A stretch of DNA of 35,324 nucleotides from a virus. Positions 22,872 through 30,442 of the stretch are shown piece after piece. Numbering within the stretch: the stretch's first letter is position 1; the number at the start of each line of letters is the position of its first letter. The stretch is taken from IMG/VR virus record IMGVR_UViG_3300025577_000032, positions 1 to 35,324 of that record; one strand, given 5' to 3'. The notes below the pieces were generated by a model, which was not told the DNA's origin, ran no database searches, and saw nothing but the letters and a program-made list of their open reading frames with translations. Both the position numbers and the translations under genes were made by a program.

Positions 22872-25406
22872 ATGAGCGTTCTTACATTCATGCAGGCGAG
22901 CAACGGTGTTCGTCTTGCAAAAGAATTCACACCTACCTCCAAAAAAAGCTACCCTCAAGTAAAGAAGTTTGACACGCATGTCTATGAAGTAGCCAACTCA
23001 TCCAGTGGCTTAGAGCATATGCATAGTCTTATGGTCACTCATGCAGCCAAAGGTCATGCTTTGCTTAGGGGTCAGCTTAAAAAACCCTTAAAAAATCAGT
23101 CTCGATCCAACCAAACACAAAAAAACCTCGTGTGTGATTGGATTACGATCGACATTGATAACCTGGATTTAGTAAAGGCGGGAGCATTTGGTGTCACACC
23201 CAATTATCCCATGTCCGGCGTTATAAGCAGAGCTAATATTCTGTTTGCAGCGGAGTACCTTGTGAAGCTTCTTCCTCAAGAGCTACACAACATAAGCTAC
23301 ATCGCAACAGCCAGTGCTTCTACTGGTATGAAGCCTGACAAGTTATCCATGCACTTGGATTTCATGCTGACTAACCCAGTACACCCTAAGACGTTAAAAG
23401 GTTGGCTTACAAAGCTAAACTTTGACAACCCTGTGTTTACTGACCAGCTTAACTTAAACAGCAACGGCGTAGCGCTCATCTTCCCTTGTGATCGCACCGT
23501 GGCAGATAACTCTAAGTTAATTTATATTGCGCCACCGGTTATGAAAGGCGTTGAGCAACGGTTAAATGACGACGACCGAATCCTTCTTGTAGAAAAGCAA
23601 GAAGCGACCGTCGACATCATGCCGATGCTTCAAGGCTGCACTGAAGAGCAGATCAAACTGCTTATCACCAAGGGTGTAAAAAAGCTGCGTAGAGACGCTG
23701 GCCTAGCTCACAAGACGCTGCAGATGCAAAGTATCAGAAGCGGCGGCAAGGTCACAGAGATCATAGCCAACCCTGACCGTGCATTATTGCAATACGCGTA
23801 TACCAACGAGTCATCAGGTTATGTCTACGCTAACATACAAGACAAACAGGGCATCATGGGCGACAGCAACGCCTACTACTGGCCCATAGACAATCCTCAA
23901 ATCGTTTACAACTTTAAAGACGAACCTCCGTTCCGAATGAAAGATGTTGACCTGGATTTCTATAACTCCATGTGTGCTCAGTTCAGTGATCAGATTACTG
24001 CAGCAAACATCCCCGTGCCTTATGTCTTTCGTGACATTTCATCCGATGAGCATTATGCACTGACGTATGACACCAACAATGACCTCATCATGAGGCTAAA
24101 TGCCACAAAAAAAACCAACCTCAAAGACTTCATGGCCAACCATGGTGAAGAGTTACCCGAACCCATCCCAGATTGGGACCGCTCGTTTGACCCACAAACT
24201 AATGTTCAGTTAGACATTGAGGGTCAGTTCGTCAACACGTACGAGCCTACCAAATTCATGCGCAACAGAGAGCTCTCTGTAGAGGATGAGCACAAGCTGG
24301 AATACGGCAGAGGATACCTTCTAAAAAAGTGCTCCCCCACCCTGTACGCAATCATGTACCACATGGTCGGGTCCAGCGATCCGGAGTTCGAGCATTTCTT
24401 CAACTGGTTTGCGTATGCATTCCAGACAAAGCAAAAGCTAACGACAGCGTGGGTGTTCACAGGTATTGAAGGAACAGGCAAAGGCCTATTCTTTCACCAA
24501 ATCATTCATCAGTTGTATGGCAAGCATGCAGGTTACAAGACATTAGAAAATGTCGAAGACCAATTTAACGACTTCCAAGAAAACACTTTGTTCTTAGTTG
24601 TTGACGAGTTCAAGCTAACCGACAGCGCCTCCTCTAACAAGATGATGAATAAACTAAAACACATGGTGACAGAAACATTCGGCACGGTGCGTGGCATGCG
24701 TCAAGCGCAACGCCAGGTTAAGTTGTACGCAAACATGTGCTTTAACTCTAACGAGATTGAAGTCATTCGTTTATCAGCTACCGACAGACGTTTCAACATC
24801 GGTAAGCGCCAAGAAGTTCCTATCTTAGCTGCTTACCCAAACATGATGAAGGATCTGACAGTCAACCGTGACAAAGAGCTGATGAACCTAGTCGAGTTTG
24901 TTAACGCGTTTGAAGCTGACCCTATCCAGGCATATCAACCCCTTGATAACAGTGCCAAGAAGCTGATGCGTGACGCATCCATGACATGGATTGACCATTT
25001 CATTACTGCCATCAAAACCAGCAACTTAGATTATTTCGTTGAAAAAATTCTCAGTGTCGACGCTTCTTTAAGTCGTGATTTTGACGTCAACATGCAGCTC
25101 AATTCAGAACGTATTGTTAAAAGCTGGGTGTATACAGAAGGTCAAGAAATAGCAGTGACTAATCAAGAGCTGTTTACCTTATGCAACGCCATTGAAAGCG
25201 GTGCGTTCAGCAAAGAGAAATTCTCGAGAATGTTAGGCAAGCGTGGCGTAGTCACACAGCGTGTTAAATGTACCGACAAAATTCGCAGAATAGGTCAGAT
25301 GAAAACATTCCGTTTATTAGATTTCGATAAGCATGAATTAATCGACCACCATTTCTCATCGACTGACAGGGAGACTATATGCCAAAACAATCCAGCACTA
25401 CATTAA
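22872..25406 (+). CDS. Primase-helicase (AEP-like primase plus SF3 helicase)
   Basis: 844 residues from ATG 22872 (GACGGGA upstream). The longer frame begins inside the promoter. The N-terminal third has WITIDIDNLD (about residue 90) and KLSMHLDFML (about 155), which fit the hhDhD and sxH motifs of archaeo-eukaryotic type primases. After a linker, the helicase has Walker A GIEGTGKG (about 530), Walker B LFLVVDEFKL (about 572), and ATDRRFNIG (about 636) as likely arginine finger. This pattern is that of D5-like SF3 helicases in phages. It should unwind and prime DNA at the origin, working with the polymerase upstream. A copy of the operator lies inside the coding region at 23223. Confidence 0.82.
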   Translation: MSVLTFMQASNGVRLAKEFTPTSKKSYPQVKKFDTHVYEVANSSSGLEHMHSLMVTHAAKGHALLRGQLKKPLKNQSRSNQTQKNLVCDWITIDIDNLDLVKAGAFGVTPNYPMSGVISRANILFAAEYLVKLLPQELHNISYIATASASTGMKPDKLSMHLDFMLTNPVHPKTLKGWLTKLNFDNPVFTDQLNLNSNGVALIFPCDRTVADNSKLIYIAPPVMKGVEQRLNDDDRILLVEKQEATVDIMPMLQGCTEEQIKLLITKGVKKLRRDAGLAHKTLQMQSIRSGGKVTEIIANPDRALLQYAYTNESSGYVYANIQDKQGIMGDSNAYYWPIDNPQIVYNFKDEPPFRMKDVDLDFYNSMCAQFSDQITAANIPVPYVFRDISSDEHYALTYDTNNDLIMRLNATKKTNLKDFMANHGEELPEPIPDWDRSFDPQTNVQLDIEGQFVNTYEPTKFMRNRELSVEDEHKLEYGRGYLLKKCSPTLYAIMYHMVGSSDPEFEHFFNWFAYAFQTKQKLTTAWVFTGIEGTGKGLFFHQIIHQLYGKHAGYKTLENVEDQFNDFQENTLFLVVDEFKLTDSASSNKMMNKLKHMVTETFGTVRGMRQAQRQVKLYANMCFNSNEIEVIRLSATDRRFNIGKRQEVPILAAYPNMMKDLTVNRDKELMNLVEFVNAFEADPIQAYQPLDNSAKKLMRDASMTWIDHFITAIKTSNLDYFVEKILSVDASLSRDFDVNMQLNSERIVKSWVYTEGQEIAVTNQELFTLCNAIESGAFSKEKFSRMLGKRGVVTQRVKCTDKIRRIGQMKTFRLLDFDKHELIDHHFSSTDRETICQNNPALH
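23223..23237 (+). promoter_or_regulatory. Intragenic operator copy in the primase-helicase gene
   Basis: ATAAGCAGAGCTAAT with TAATAT at 23234-23239, identical to the intergenic site at 32546. The codons read Ile-Ser-Arg-Ala-Asn. No -35 is evident (ATGTCC). It could block elongation when bound, like a stoperator, or be chance. Exact identity to another copy argues against chance. Confidence 0.55.
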
Positions 25407-25591
25407 CACCCGCTGAGTTTATGTTAACTAGGGACCATTCAAATCCCGACATTCAGGCTTACCACACCATCGTAGATTCAATCCTAGATCAACTTACATT
25501 GTTATGTAACGAGGAAACCGATTTACCTAAATTCAGGGATGGCGTTATTGACATCCTTATTCAGTTTGACACGCAACCTACGGAGCATTGA
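25379..25591 (+). CDS. Unknown acidic protein, 70 residues
   Basis: ATG 25379 inside the last 28 bases of the primase-helicase gene, with GGGAG before it, so translation is probably coupled. Acidic, helical (HTIVDSILDQLTLLCNEETD; FRDGVIDILIQFDTQ), no membrane segment. It lies between helicase and nuclease genes, suggesting a replication or recombination accessory. No family was recognised. Confidence 0.6.
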   Translation: MPKQSSTTLTPAEFMLTRDHSNPDIQAYHTIVDSILDQLTLLCNEETDLPKFRDGVIDILIQFDTQPTEH

Positions 25592-25592
25592 T

Positions 25593-26360
25593 ATGGACTT
25601 TTTTGCAAGCGACAGACCCGACCAAAATAAAATAGATGCAGACACACTGGCAACTCAAGACGCATTACAAGTTCTTGGGCCTATCAAAGCGTGGTCGTTC
25701 TCAACACTCACTAAATTTGAAGAGTGCCCATACCGTGTCTATCTTAACAAAGTTGAGAAAAAACCAGAGCCATCAGGCAGTGCCGCTGATCGTGGTACTG
25801 CAATCCACACTATGGCAGAGGACTATGTCCAAGGCTTCGTGGGTGAGTTACCCGATGAGCTATCTAAGTATGCTGAGAGCTTCAAACAGCTACGTAAGGA
25901 CTACGAAGATGGCAAAGTCGAAGTAGAAGGCGACTGGGGATTCACGCAGTCCTGGGAGCCTACAGGATGGGCTGTACCAGACACCTGGGCACGCATCAAA
26001 TTGGATGCCTTCGTTACAGAAAGTGAAACGTCTGGTCGAGCCATCGATCACAAGACCGGTAAGAAATGGAACAACGAACTAAAGCACGGCGCTCAGCTCA
26101 TGACGTACGCTATTGCGTCGTTTATGCGCTTCCCCAAAATGGAATACATAGAGACCGAGCTTTGGTATCTGGATCAGAATCACGGGCCCACGATCCAAGC
26201 ATATACCCGTGAACAAGCCATGATGTTCTGGCCCAAGCTCAATAAAAGAGCGCTAACCATGACGTCGTGCACAGACTTTGAACCTAAACCTTCTCGCCAA
26301 AACTGTAAGTGGTGTCACTACGCCAAAGACGGTTCATGCGAATGGGGGGTTATAGACTAA
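25593..26360 (+). CDS. Cas4/RecB-like PD-(D/E)XK exonuclease with Fe-S cysteines
   Basis: 255 residues from ATG 25593 (GGAG eight bases before; one base after the previous stop). Motifs in order: an N-terminal Cys in FEECPYRVYL (about residue 45), RGTAIHTMAEDY (about 67, the conserved His), KLDAFV (about 136) and RAIDHKTGKK (about 152), giving Asp and the D-x-K catalytic set, then QLMTYAIASF (the QxxxY motif). Three further Cys follow in NCKWCHYAKDGSCEW (about 240-250). Four Cys in this arrangement hold a 4Fe-4S cluster in Cas4/AddB-type nucleases. It probably resects DNA ends in phage recombination or replication. Confidence 0.85.
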   Translation: MDFFASDRPDQNKIDADTLATQDALQVLGPIKAWSFSTLTKFEECPYRVYLNKVEKKPEPSGSAADRGTAIHTMAEDYVQGFVGELPDELSKYAESFKQLRKDYEDGKVEVEGDWGFTQSWEPTGWAVPDTWARIKLDAFVTESETSGRAIDHKTGKKWNNELKHGAQLMTYAIASFMRFPKMEYIETELWYLDQNHGPTIQAYTREQAMMFWPKLNKRALTMTSCTDFEPKPSRQNCKWCHYAKDGSCEWGVID

Positions 26361-26489
26361 GAATTAGCCCAGCGGGCGGTGGCGCATGTAACACCCGCAG
26401 CGGGGGCCGGTACCCCAAGCTCTACAACTTTAGAGCCCTTTCCTTATCGGTGACCCCGTGTCTTGTTAATAATTAACCATGGAGGATTT
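26361..26489 (+). other. GC-rich spacer with hairpins
   Basis: 129 bases between the nuclease and the next membrane protein gene. It has GCGGG...CCCGC pairing (near 26373-26399), a GGTACC site, and GCTCTA/TAGAGC (26419-26424 with 26431-26436) followed by CCTTTCCTT, which resembles a weak terminator. A second stem could involve GGGGGCC. The base composition is richer in GC than the flanks. It may be a structured leader or terminator. Confidence 0.45.
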
Positions 26490-26696
26490 ATGACCATTTA
26501 TTCACGCCTTAAAACCTTATCGACCGATCGCAGCCTTAAATACGCTTCGATTGCTTCGGTGTGCACAGTTGTACTGTCGCTATTATCCAGCGCGCTAAGC
26601 TTTGTTGCCACCACCGCCATGGTGCTGCTCATTGCTGCGTTAATTACTAAACTATTATGGGAGGTTTCTAATCGTGTTAAGAACCGTACTGATTAA
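26490..26696 (+). CDS. Small membrane protein, 68 residues
   Basis: ATG 26490 with GGAGG six bases before it, preferred to an earlier TTG. A basic N-terminus (SRLKTLSTDRSLKYA) is followed by a long hydrophobic region (SVCTVVLSLLSSALSFVATT, then AMVLLIAALITKLLW) enough for two spans, then a basic tail. No family was recognised. First of three overlapping small membrane genes. Confidence 0.65.
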   Translation: MTIYSRLKTLSTDRSLKYASIASVCTVVLSLLSSALSFVATTAMVLLIAALITKLLWEVSNRVKNRTD

Positions 26697-26832
26697 TTTT
26701 CTCGTCTGGGCTGCTTACGCCTATGACATTTTCACGCTAGCCATGGCCTGCGTTCAATTTATTATAGAGAGGTATCACGATGCTACTAGCCGGTTTGCTA
26801 ACCGCAGTAGGAATGTTGTTCCTACTGTATAA
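26674..26832 (+). CDS. Small membrane protein from a GTG start, 52 residues
   Basis: GTG 26674 has GGGAGG nine bases upstream and overlaps the end of the preceding gene by 23 bases. One hydrophobic helix (LINFLVWAAYAYDIFTLAMA, extending to CVQFII) and a basic tail (ERYHDATSRFANRSRN). It also overlaps the start of the next gene by 53 bases in another frame. The strong ribosome site makes it likely real although it is short and not ATG-initiated. Function unknown. Confidence 0.55.
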   Translation: MLRTVLINFLVWAAYAYDIFTLAMACVQFIIERYHDATSRFANRSRNVVPTV

Positions 26833-27085
26833 AGTTGGCTTCAAACGGGTTCTGGCCTACGACGTTATTGTTGACGTCGTAGCAACCATGGGACTCATGT
26901 ATGTATTTGCTGGAACCTACAGCGGCATGATGGCAGCAATTGTTGGTGGTTTGTTCATCAGCATTGTTCTCATTGTCGCAAAAAAGTTTATGAGTTATCA
27001 AAAAATCACATGCTTATGGGTTCCATTCACTTATAAGAAAATACCCTTTATACGTCCACGTTTTGTCTGGACCAACGTTAACTAG
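26780..27085 (+). CDS. Membrane protein, 101 residues
   Basis: ATG 26780 after AGAGAGGTATCACG. Three hydrophobic segments: LLAGLLTAVGMLFLLYKVGF, VIVDVVATMGLMYVFAG, and MMAAIVGGLFISIVLIVA. A basic soluble tail follows (KKIPFIRPRFVW). The 'GTYSGMMA-IVGGLF' segment resembles small membrane proteins found in other tailed phages. It could be a holin-like or host-modulating protein; neither is established. The RBS of the next gene lies directly after it. Confidence 0.65.
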   Translation: MLLAGLLTAVGMLFLLYKVGFKRVLAYDVIVDVVATMGLMYVFAGTYSGMMAAIVGGLFISIVLIVAKKFMSYQKITCLWVPFTYKKIPFIRPRFVWTNVN

Positions 27086-27093
27086 GAGGACTT

Positions 27094-27762
27094 ATGCTTA
27101 TAGCAACTGATCGACGCGAACCCCGCACCCGCTACAAAAAATCAATTAAAGCGGTTGCCCAGACGAAATCTTTGCTCAAGCCTGGTAGTAGTAATAAAAA
27201 GATAGGCGGCCATGTGTCCAAAGGACGCTGGCGCGGTATGCCTATCGTATCTCTCACACTCGAAGAGCGTGCAACCTGCATACTATCGTGCGAACAATGG
27301 AACAACTGCTATGGCGATAACATGCCATTTGCTCACCGAGTTGATCACAACGACCCAACGTTCATGCCTGTCTTAGACTTGGAGCTTGCAGGATATAACG
27401 CTCGGTATCCCACTGGATACTTAGTCAGATTGCATATTCTAGGTGACTTCTATTCCGAAGAATACGCAGACTTCTGGCAGCGCGCATTAGCTAAGTACCC
27501 CGCTCTCCATATTTGGGGCTACACACACGTACCGACCGATGATCCAATCGGCCATATCGTGTTTGCAATGAACGGCGAGCGTTGTGTCATCAGATCCAGC
27601 GACCGCCCTGACCTAGCGAACAGCGCTCAAGTATTCGGCGAAGGCTATGGACAAGATGACTACGACATCGCATGCCCACAACAGACACAGGCCACGGCTA
27701 CATGTGGGACTTGTGCATTATGTTGGGATTCAAAAAAGCGTATTGGTTTTTCTGAACATTAG
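27094..27762 (+). CDS. GP88-like phage protein with conserved cysteines
   Basis: 222 residues, ATG 27094 after AGGAGGACTT. The sequence has CILSCEQWNNCYGDNMPFAH, then YLVRLHILGDFYSEEYADFW followed by LHIWGYTHVPTDDPIG, and ends with CPQQTQATATCGTCALCW. The blocks 'C---C---NNCY', 'LVR-H--GDFYS-EY--FW' and 'GYT' are those of the GP88 family first named in mycobacteriophages. Cys near the start and a CX2C-rich end suggest metal or Fe-S binding. I do not know its biochemical role. It lies between membrane proteins and the SNF2-type helicase. The family call is by motif memory only. Confidence 0.6.
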   Translation: MLIATDRREPRTRYKKSIKAVAQTKSLLKPGSSNKKIGGHVSKGRWRGMPIVSLTLEERATCILSCEQWNNCYGDNMPFAHRVDHNDPTFMPVLDLELAGYNARYPTGYLVRLHILGDFYSEEYADFWQRALAKYPALHIWGYTHVPTDDPIGHIVFAMNGERCVIRSSDRPDLANSAQVFGEGYGQDDYDIACPQQTQATATCGTCALCWDSKKRIGFSEH

Positions 27763-27765
27763 ATT

Positions 27766-27780
27766 ATAAGCAGGGATTAT
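27766..27780 (+). promoter_or_regulatory. Operator before the SNF2-type helicase gene
   Basis: ATAAGCAGGGATTAT, with TATATT at 27779-27784. It is three bases before the ATG, so a transcript from an associated promoter would be leaderless. AGGGA inside the site can serve as ribosome site. The -35 is poor. Repression here might act by blocking read-through. Confidence 0.5.
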
Positions 27781-27783
27781 ATT

Positions 27784-29154
27784 ATGGACTTCTTCAAAAC
27801 TACACCAGCTTTATATAAGCATCAACGCGTAACAGCAGACTTCATTGCAGCTAATGATCGTGTGATTGTTACTTCCGATCCTGGTACAGGTAAGACTCGC
27901 TCAGTACTGCAGGCTTACACAGAAAACAAAGACGGCAAGATGCTCGTCATTGCGCCCCTGTCCATCCTTCAACCCAGTTGGGGTGATGACATTGATTACT
28001 TCAACCCTGAGCTTAAATACGCTGTAGCGTACGCTAAGAACAGGGAAAAGATGTTTGCTGAAGATGTGGACATTACCATCACTAACCACGACGCAGTTAA
28101 ATGGCTTATTAATAATCCAGCTGCTCTGGACGGGTTTACATGGATCTGTATTGACGAGTTCACAGCATTCAAAAACTCCACCAGCCAGCGCTCCAAAGCC
28201 ATTGCTAAATTAGTTGCTAACTTCAAGCACCGCATCATTATGTCAGGCACACCCAATGCCAACACCATCTTAGACATGTGGCACCCTGCCAAGCTTGTCG
28301 ACGACGGCGAACGCCTGGGCAAAAGCTTCTGGGGTTATCGCTCTCAGGTTTGCTCACCACAGCAAGTCGGTCCTGACCCACGCATGGTGCAGTGGAAAGA
28401 CAAGCCCGGTTCAGAAGATGCTGTTGCAGGCATGCTCAAAGACATCTCCATACGTTTTCGTTTTGAGGACTGCATCGATGTCCCAGAAAATACAGAGCAC
28501 ACCATGTACATCGACCTACCGCCTGCGTTAATGAAGCAGTATCGCGACTTCGCCTGGGACTCAATGATTGACACCAATGACGGTGAAACAATCAATGCCA
28601 TCCATGCAGGCGCTAAGGTTAAGAAGCTATTACAGCTTTGTACTGGAGCCATCTACAACGAAGAAGGCATCAGCAAAGTATTCCACACGCAGCGTTACGA
28701 TCTTGTAATGGAACTGGTTGCTTCTCGAAAGCACAGTCTTGTCGCCTTTAACTGGCGGCATGAGCGCATCGAGCTGTGTAAGTTAGCTGACAAGCTAGGT
28801 ATCGAGTATGCCTACATCGACGGCACAGTGCCCGTTGCTCGACGTACTGAGATCGTTCGCGATTACCAAGCTGGAAAGCTCCAGGTTATTTTCTGTCACC
28901 CGCAGGCCGCAGGTCACGGACTGACATTGACCAAGGGCACAACGACCATCTGGTGTAGCCCGTCGTACAATGCTGAGCACTTCCAGCAGATGAACCGCCG
29001 TATCTACCGTGCGGGCCAGAAGCAGAAAACAGAAACGATCATGATCGCTGCCCGTGACACACACGAAACCAAAGTGTACGAGCGACTCGGCGAGAAGATG
29101 ACACGTATGAACGACCTGTTGGACTTGTTCAATCAAATCACTAAAGCAGCTTAA
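27784..29154 (+). CDS. SNF2-type DNA helicase/translocase
   Basis: 456 residues. Motif I is TSDPGTGKTRSV (about residues 31-42), motif II is CIDEF (about 122), motif III is MSGTPN (about 152) and motif VI is QMNRRIYRAGQKQKTETIMI (about 402-421). The order and the RRIYRAGQ motif identify the SNF2 branch of superfamily 2. Phage members of this size are found beside primase-helicase and nuclease genes and probably remodel DNA during replication, recombination or repair. It is followed by two bases and a ribosome site for the next gene. Family confident; exact role inferred. Confidence 0.9.
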   Translation: MDFFKTTPALYKHQRVTADFIAANDRVIVTSDPGTGKTRSVLQAYTENKDGKMLVIAPLSILQPSWGDDIDYFNPELKYAVAYAKNREKMFAEDVDITITNHDAVKWLINNPAALDGFTWICIDEFTAFKNSTSQRSKAIAKLVANFKHRIIMSGTPNANTILDMWHPAKLVDDGERLGKSFWGYRSQVCSPQQVGPDPRMVQWKDKPGSEDAVAGMLKDISIRFRFEDCIDVPENTEHTMYIDLPPALMKQYRDFAWDSMIDTNDGETINAIHAGAKVKKLLQLCTGAIYNEEGISKVFHTQRYDLVMELVASRKHSLVAFNWRHERIELCKLADKLGIEYAYIDGTVPVARRTEIVRDYQAGKLQVIFCHPQAAGHGLTLTKGTTTIWCSPSYNAEHFQQMNRRIYRAGQKQKTETIMIAARDTHETKVYERLGEKMTRMNDLLDLFNQITKAA

Positions 29155-29163
29155 GGAGAACTT

Positions 29164-29334
29164 ATGAATTTTGAAGTGCTTATAAAAGAAGTATGGCTTA
29201 CGACCTATTACGTTGAAGCTGAAAACGAAGACGAGGCCGAACAAAATATAGCAAATGGTGACTGCACTAGGGCCTACGAAGAGAACCTTGAGTATGAAAC
29301 CGTGAAAATAATTAAGCATAAGGAGGACGAATGA
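29164..29334 (+). CDS. DpnD-like small protein, 56 residues
   Basis: ATG 29164 after TAAGGAGAACTT. It is acidic. The sequence NFEVLIKEVWLTTYYVEAEN then EDEAEQNIANGDC has the strand-strand-helix form of DpnD/PcfM-like proteins ('-V-VTE----Y-VEAENEDEA----'). It shares this layout with the first half of the next gene, so the two may be tandem paralogues. The stop overlaps the next ATG. Function unknown. Confidence 0.6.
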   Translation: MNFEVLIKEVWLTTYYVEAENEDEAEQNIANGDCTRAYEENLEYETVKIIKHKEDE

Positions 29335-29666
29335 CAACTTATAACATAAGTGTGGAAGGCATGGTCCAGCGGACTATTACAGTACAAGCTCAGGACCAAG
29401 ACGAAGCAAATACACTGGCTAAAGAAGAGTTTGTTTCTCTTGTGGGAGCGCATCGAGGGTATCTTGAAGGAGAATGCATAGCAATGTTATGGACAGTTGA
29501 AGATATACATGGCTTGCGACCGGACTTAACTGACGAACAAGCCATGAATGTTCTCATCACTGCTTCAGAAAACCATGACGCCAACGATGGGGTCAATTGG
29601 GATGTTTTGCATCACTGGGCTACTGACTTGTATGGCAAAGAAATTGAATTAGAGGAAAAAGCATGA
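29331..29666 (+). CDS. DpnD-like protein, 111 residues
   Basis: ATG 29331, overlapping the previous stop (ATGA). The N-terminal 45 residues (YNISVEGMVQRTITVQAQDQ then DEANTLAKEEFVSL) repeat the fold of the 56-residue neighbour. A second part (LRPDLTDEQAMNVLITASEN; WDVLHHWATDLYG) is helical. Acidic and soluble. The stop overlaps the next start by four bases. No defined role. Confidence 0.6.
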   Translation: MTTYNISVEGMVQRTITVQAQDQDEANTLAKEEFVSLVGAHRGYLEGECIAMLWTVEDIHGLRPDLTDEQAMNVLITASENHDANDGVNWDVLHHWATDLYGKEIELEEKA

Positions 29667-29977
29667 CTACTCATATAAAAGAATTTCCGTTTGTGGAACA
29701 TTCACGATTATCAGAAAACGGCGACCAAGACGGCGAATACGCACATAGCCCTCATGAGCTAAGAAACCTTGGTTATGATCAGACTCAAATCTGGTCAGTA
29801 GTGATGGGCGACGACGACGAGCTTGATGAAAACGGAGAGCGTTGGCTTTACATGACTTACGGTCCGCCGGGGCATTTCGTCAATGTAATTGGTTATATCG
29901 CAACTGCAGAGCATCACGATAACGACACTTACTATCAGGAAGCGTTTGAAATGCTTCCACTATCTGGAGAATACTAA
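29663..29977 (+). CDS. Unknown acidic protein, 104 residues
   Basis: ATG 29663, coupled by an ATGA overlap to the preceding gene, with AGAGGAAA before it. Rich in Asp, Glu, His and Tyr, mostly polar (HSRLSENGDQDGEYAHSPHE; TYGPPGHFVNVIGYIATAEH). No membrane segment. It overlaps the next gene by one base. No family was recognised. Confidence 0.6.
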   Translation: MTTHIKEFPFVEHSRLSENGDQDGEYAHSPHELRNLGYDQTQIWSVVMGDDDELDENGERWLYMTYGPPGHFVNVIGYIATAEHHDNDTYYQEAFEMLPLSGEY

Positions 29978-30351
29978 TGACTGAATCAAAACTAGGTGAC
30001 CTGATCGAACAGGCACATCAACTACGTGAAGTAATCCGTGCTGACGAAAAGAAAGTCAACGCGCTTAAGGAAGACTTCAAAGAACTATCAAGTCAGATCA
30101 TTGTCAAGATGGACGAGCAAGGAGCTAAGCGCATCGGCGGTCTTAGTGCCAACGTGTCTATCTCAGAGACCGACGTCCCTACTGTTAAGGACTGGGATCT
30201 GGTGTATGACTACATCAAAAACAACGACTCGTTCTACCTCCTACAAAAACGTATGAGTGCTGCAGCGTTTCGTGAGTTATTAAACCTGGGGCATGAAGTC
30301 CCCGGTGTCGAGATTTTCAAAGACCGTAAGTTAAACCTTCGAGCTTTGTAA
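29977..30351 (+). CDS. Conserved phage protein with N-terminal coiled coil, 124 residues
   Basis: ATG 29977, one-base overlap with the preceding stop, and GGAG upstream. Residues 1-45 form a charged heptad coiled coil (LGDLIEQAHQLREVIRADEK). The rest (VPTVKDWDLVYDYIKNNDSF; YLLQKRMSAAAFRELLNLGH; then VPGVEIFKDRKLNLR) matches small phage proteins that usually accompany single-stranded DNA binding or recombination genes. Its exact role is unknown. The paired operator-promoters at 30346-30398 follow directly. Confidence 0.65.
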   Translation: MTESKLGDLIEQAHQLREVIRADEKKVNALKEDFKELSSQIIVKMDEQGAKRIGGLSANVSISETDVPTVKDWDLVYDYIKNNDSFYLLQKRMSAAAFRELLNLGHEVPGVEIFKDRKLNLRAL

Positions 30352-30373
30352 AATAATAAGCCGTGCTTATATA
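30346..30373 (+). promoter_or_regulatory. Promoter with operator, first of a pair
   Basis: TTGTAA (30346-30351), 16-base spacer, TATATA (30368-30373), with operator ATAAGCCGTGCTTAT at 30356-30370. It is the exact reverse complement of the second operator, so the two sites also form a long hairpin arm. Confidence 0.8.
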
Positions 30374-30398
30374 CATATCTATAAGCACGGCTTATAAT
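30370..30398 (+). promoter_or_regulatory. Promoter with operator, second of a pair
   Basis: TATACA (30370-30375), 17-base spacer, consensus TATAAT (30393-30398), with operator ATAAGCACGGCTTAT at 30381-30395. The operators are centred 25 bases apart, between two and two and a half helical turns. CCCCGATCGGGG, a perfect 12-base palindrome, follows at 30409-30420 in the leader. Confidence 0.82.
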
Positions 30399-30442
30399 AA
30401 ATACGCTACCCCGATCGGGGCTCAGCGCACAATGTAACTACA

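Noticed and set aside
29173-29184. TGCTTATAA half-site at the start of the DpnD-like gene
   Set aside because: The other half is absent and there is no -35/-10 arrangement. It is likely coding coincidence.
28795-29337. 180-codon minus-strand frame opposite the SNF2-type helicase
   Set aside because: It is antisense to motif VI and the end of a well-supported gene, with no ribosome site.
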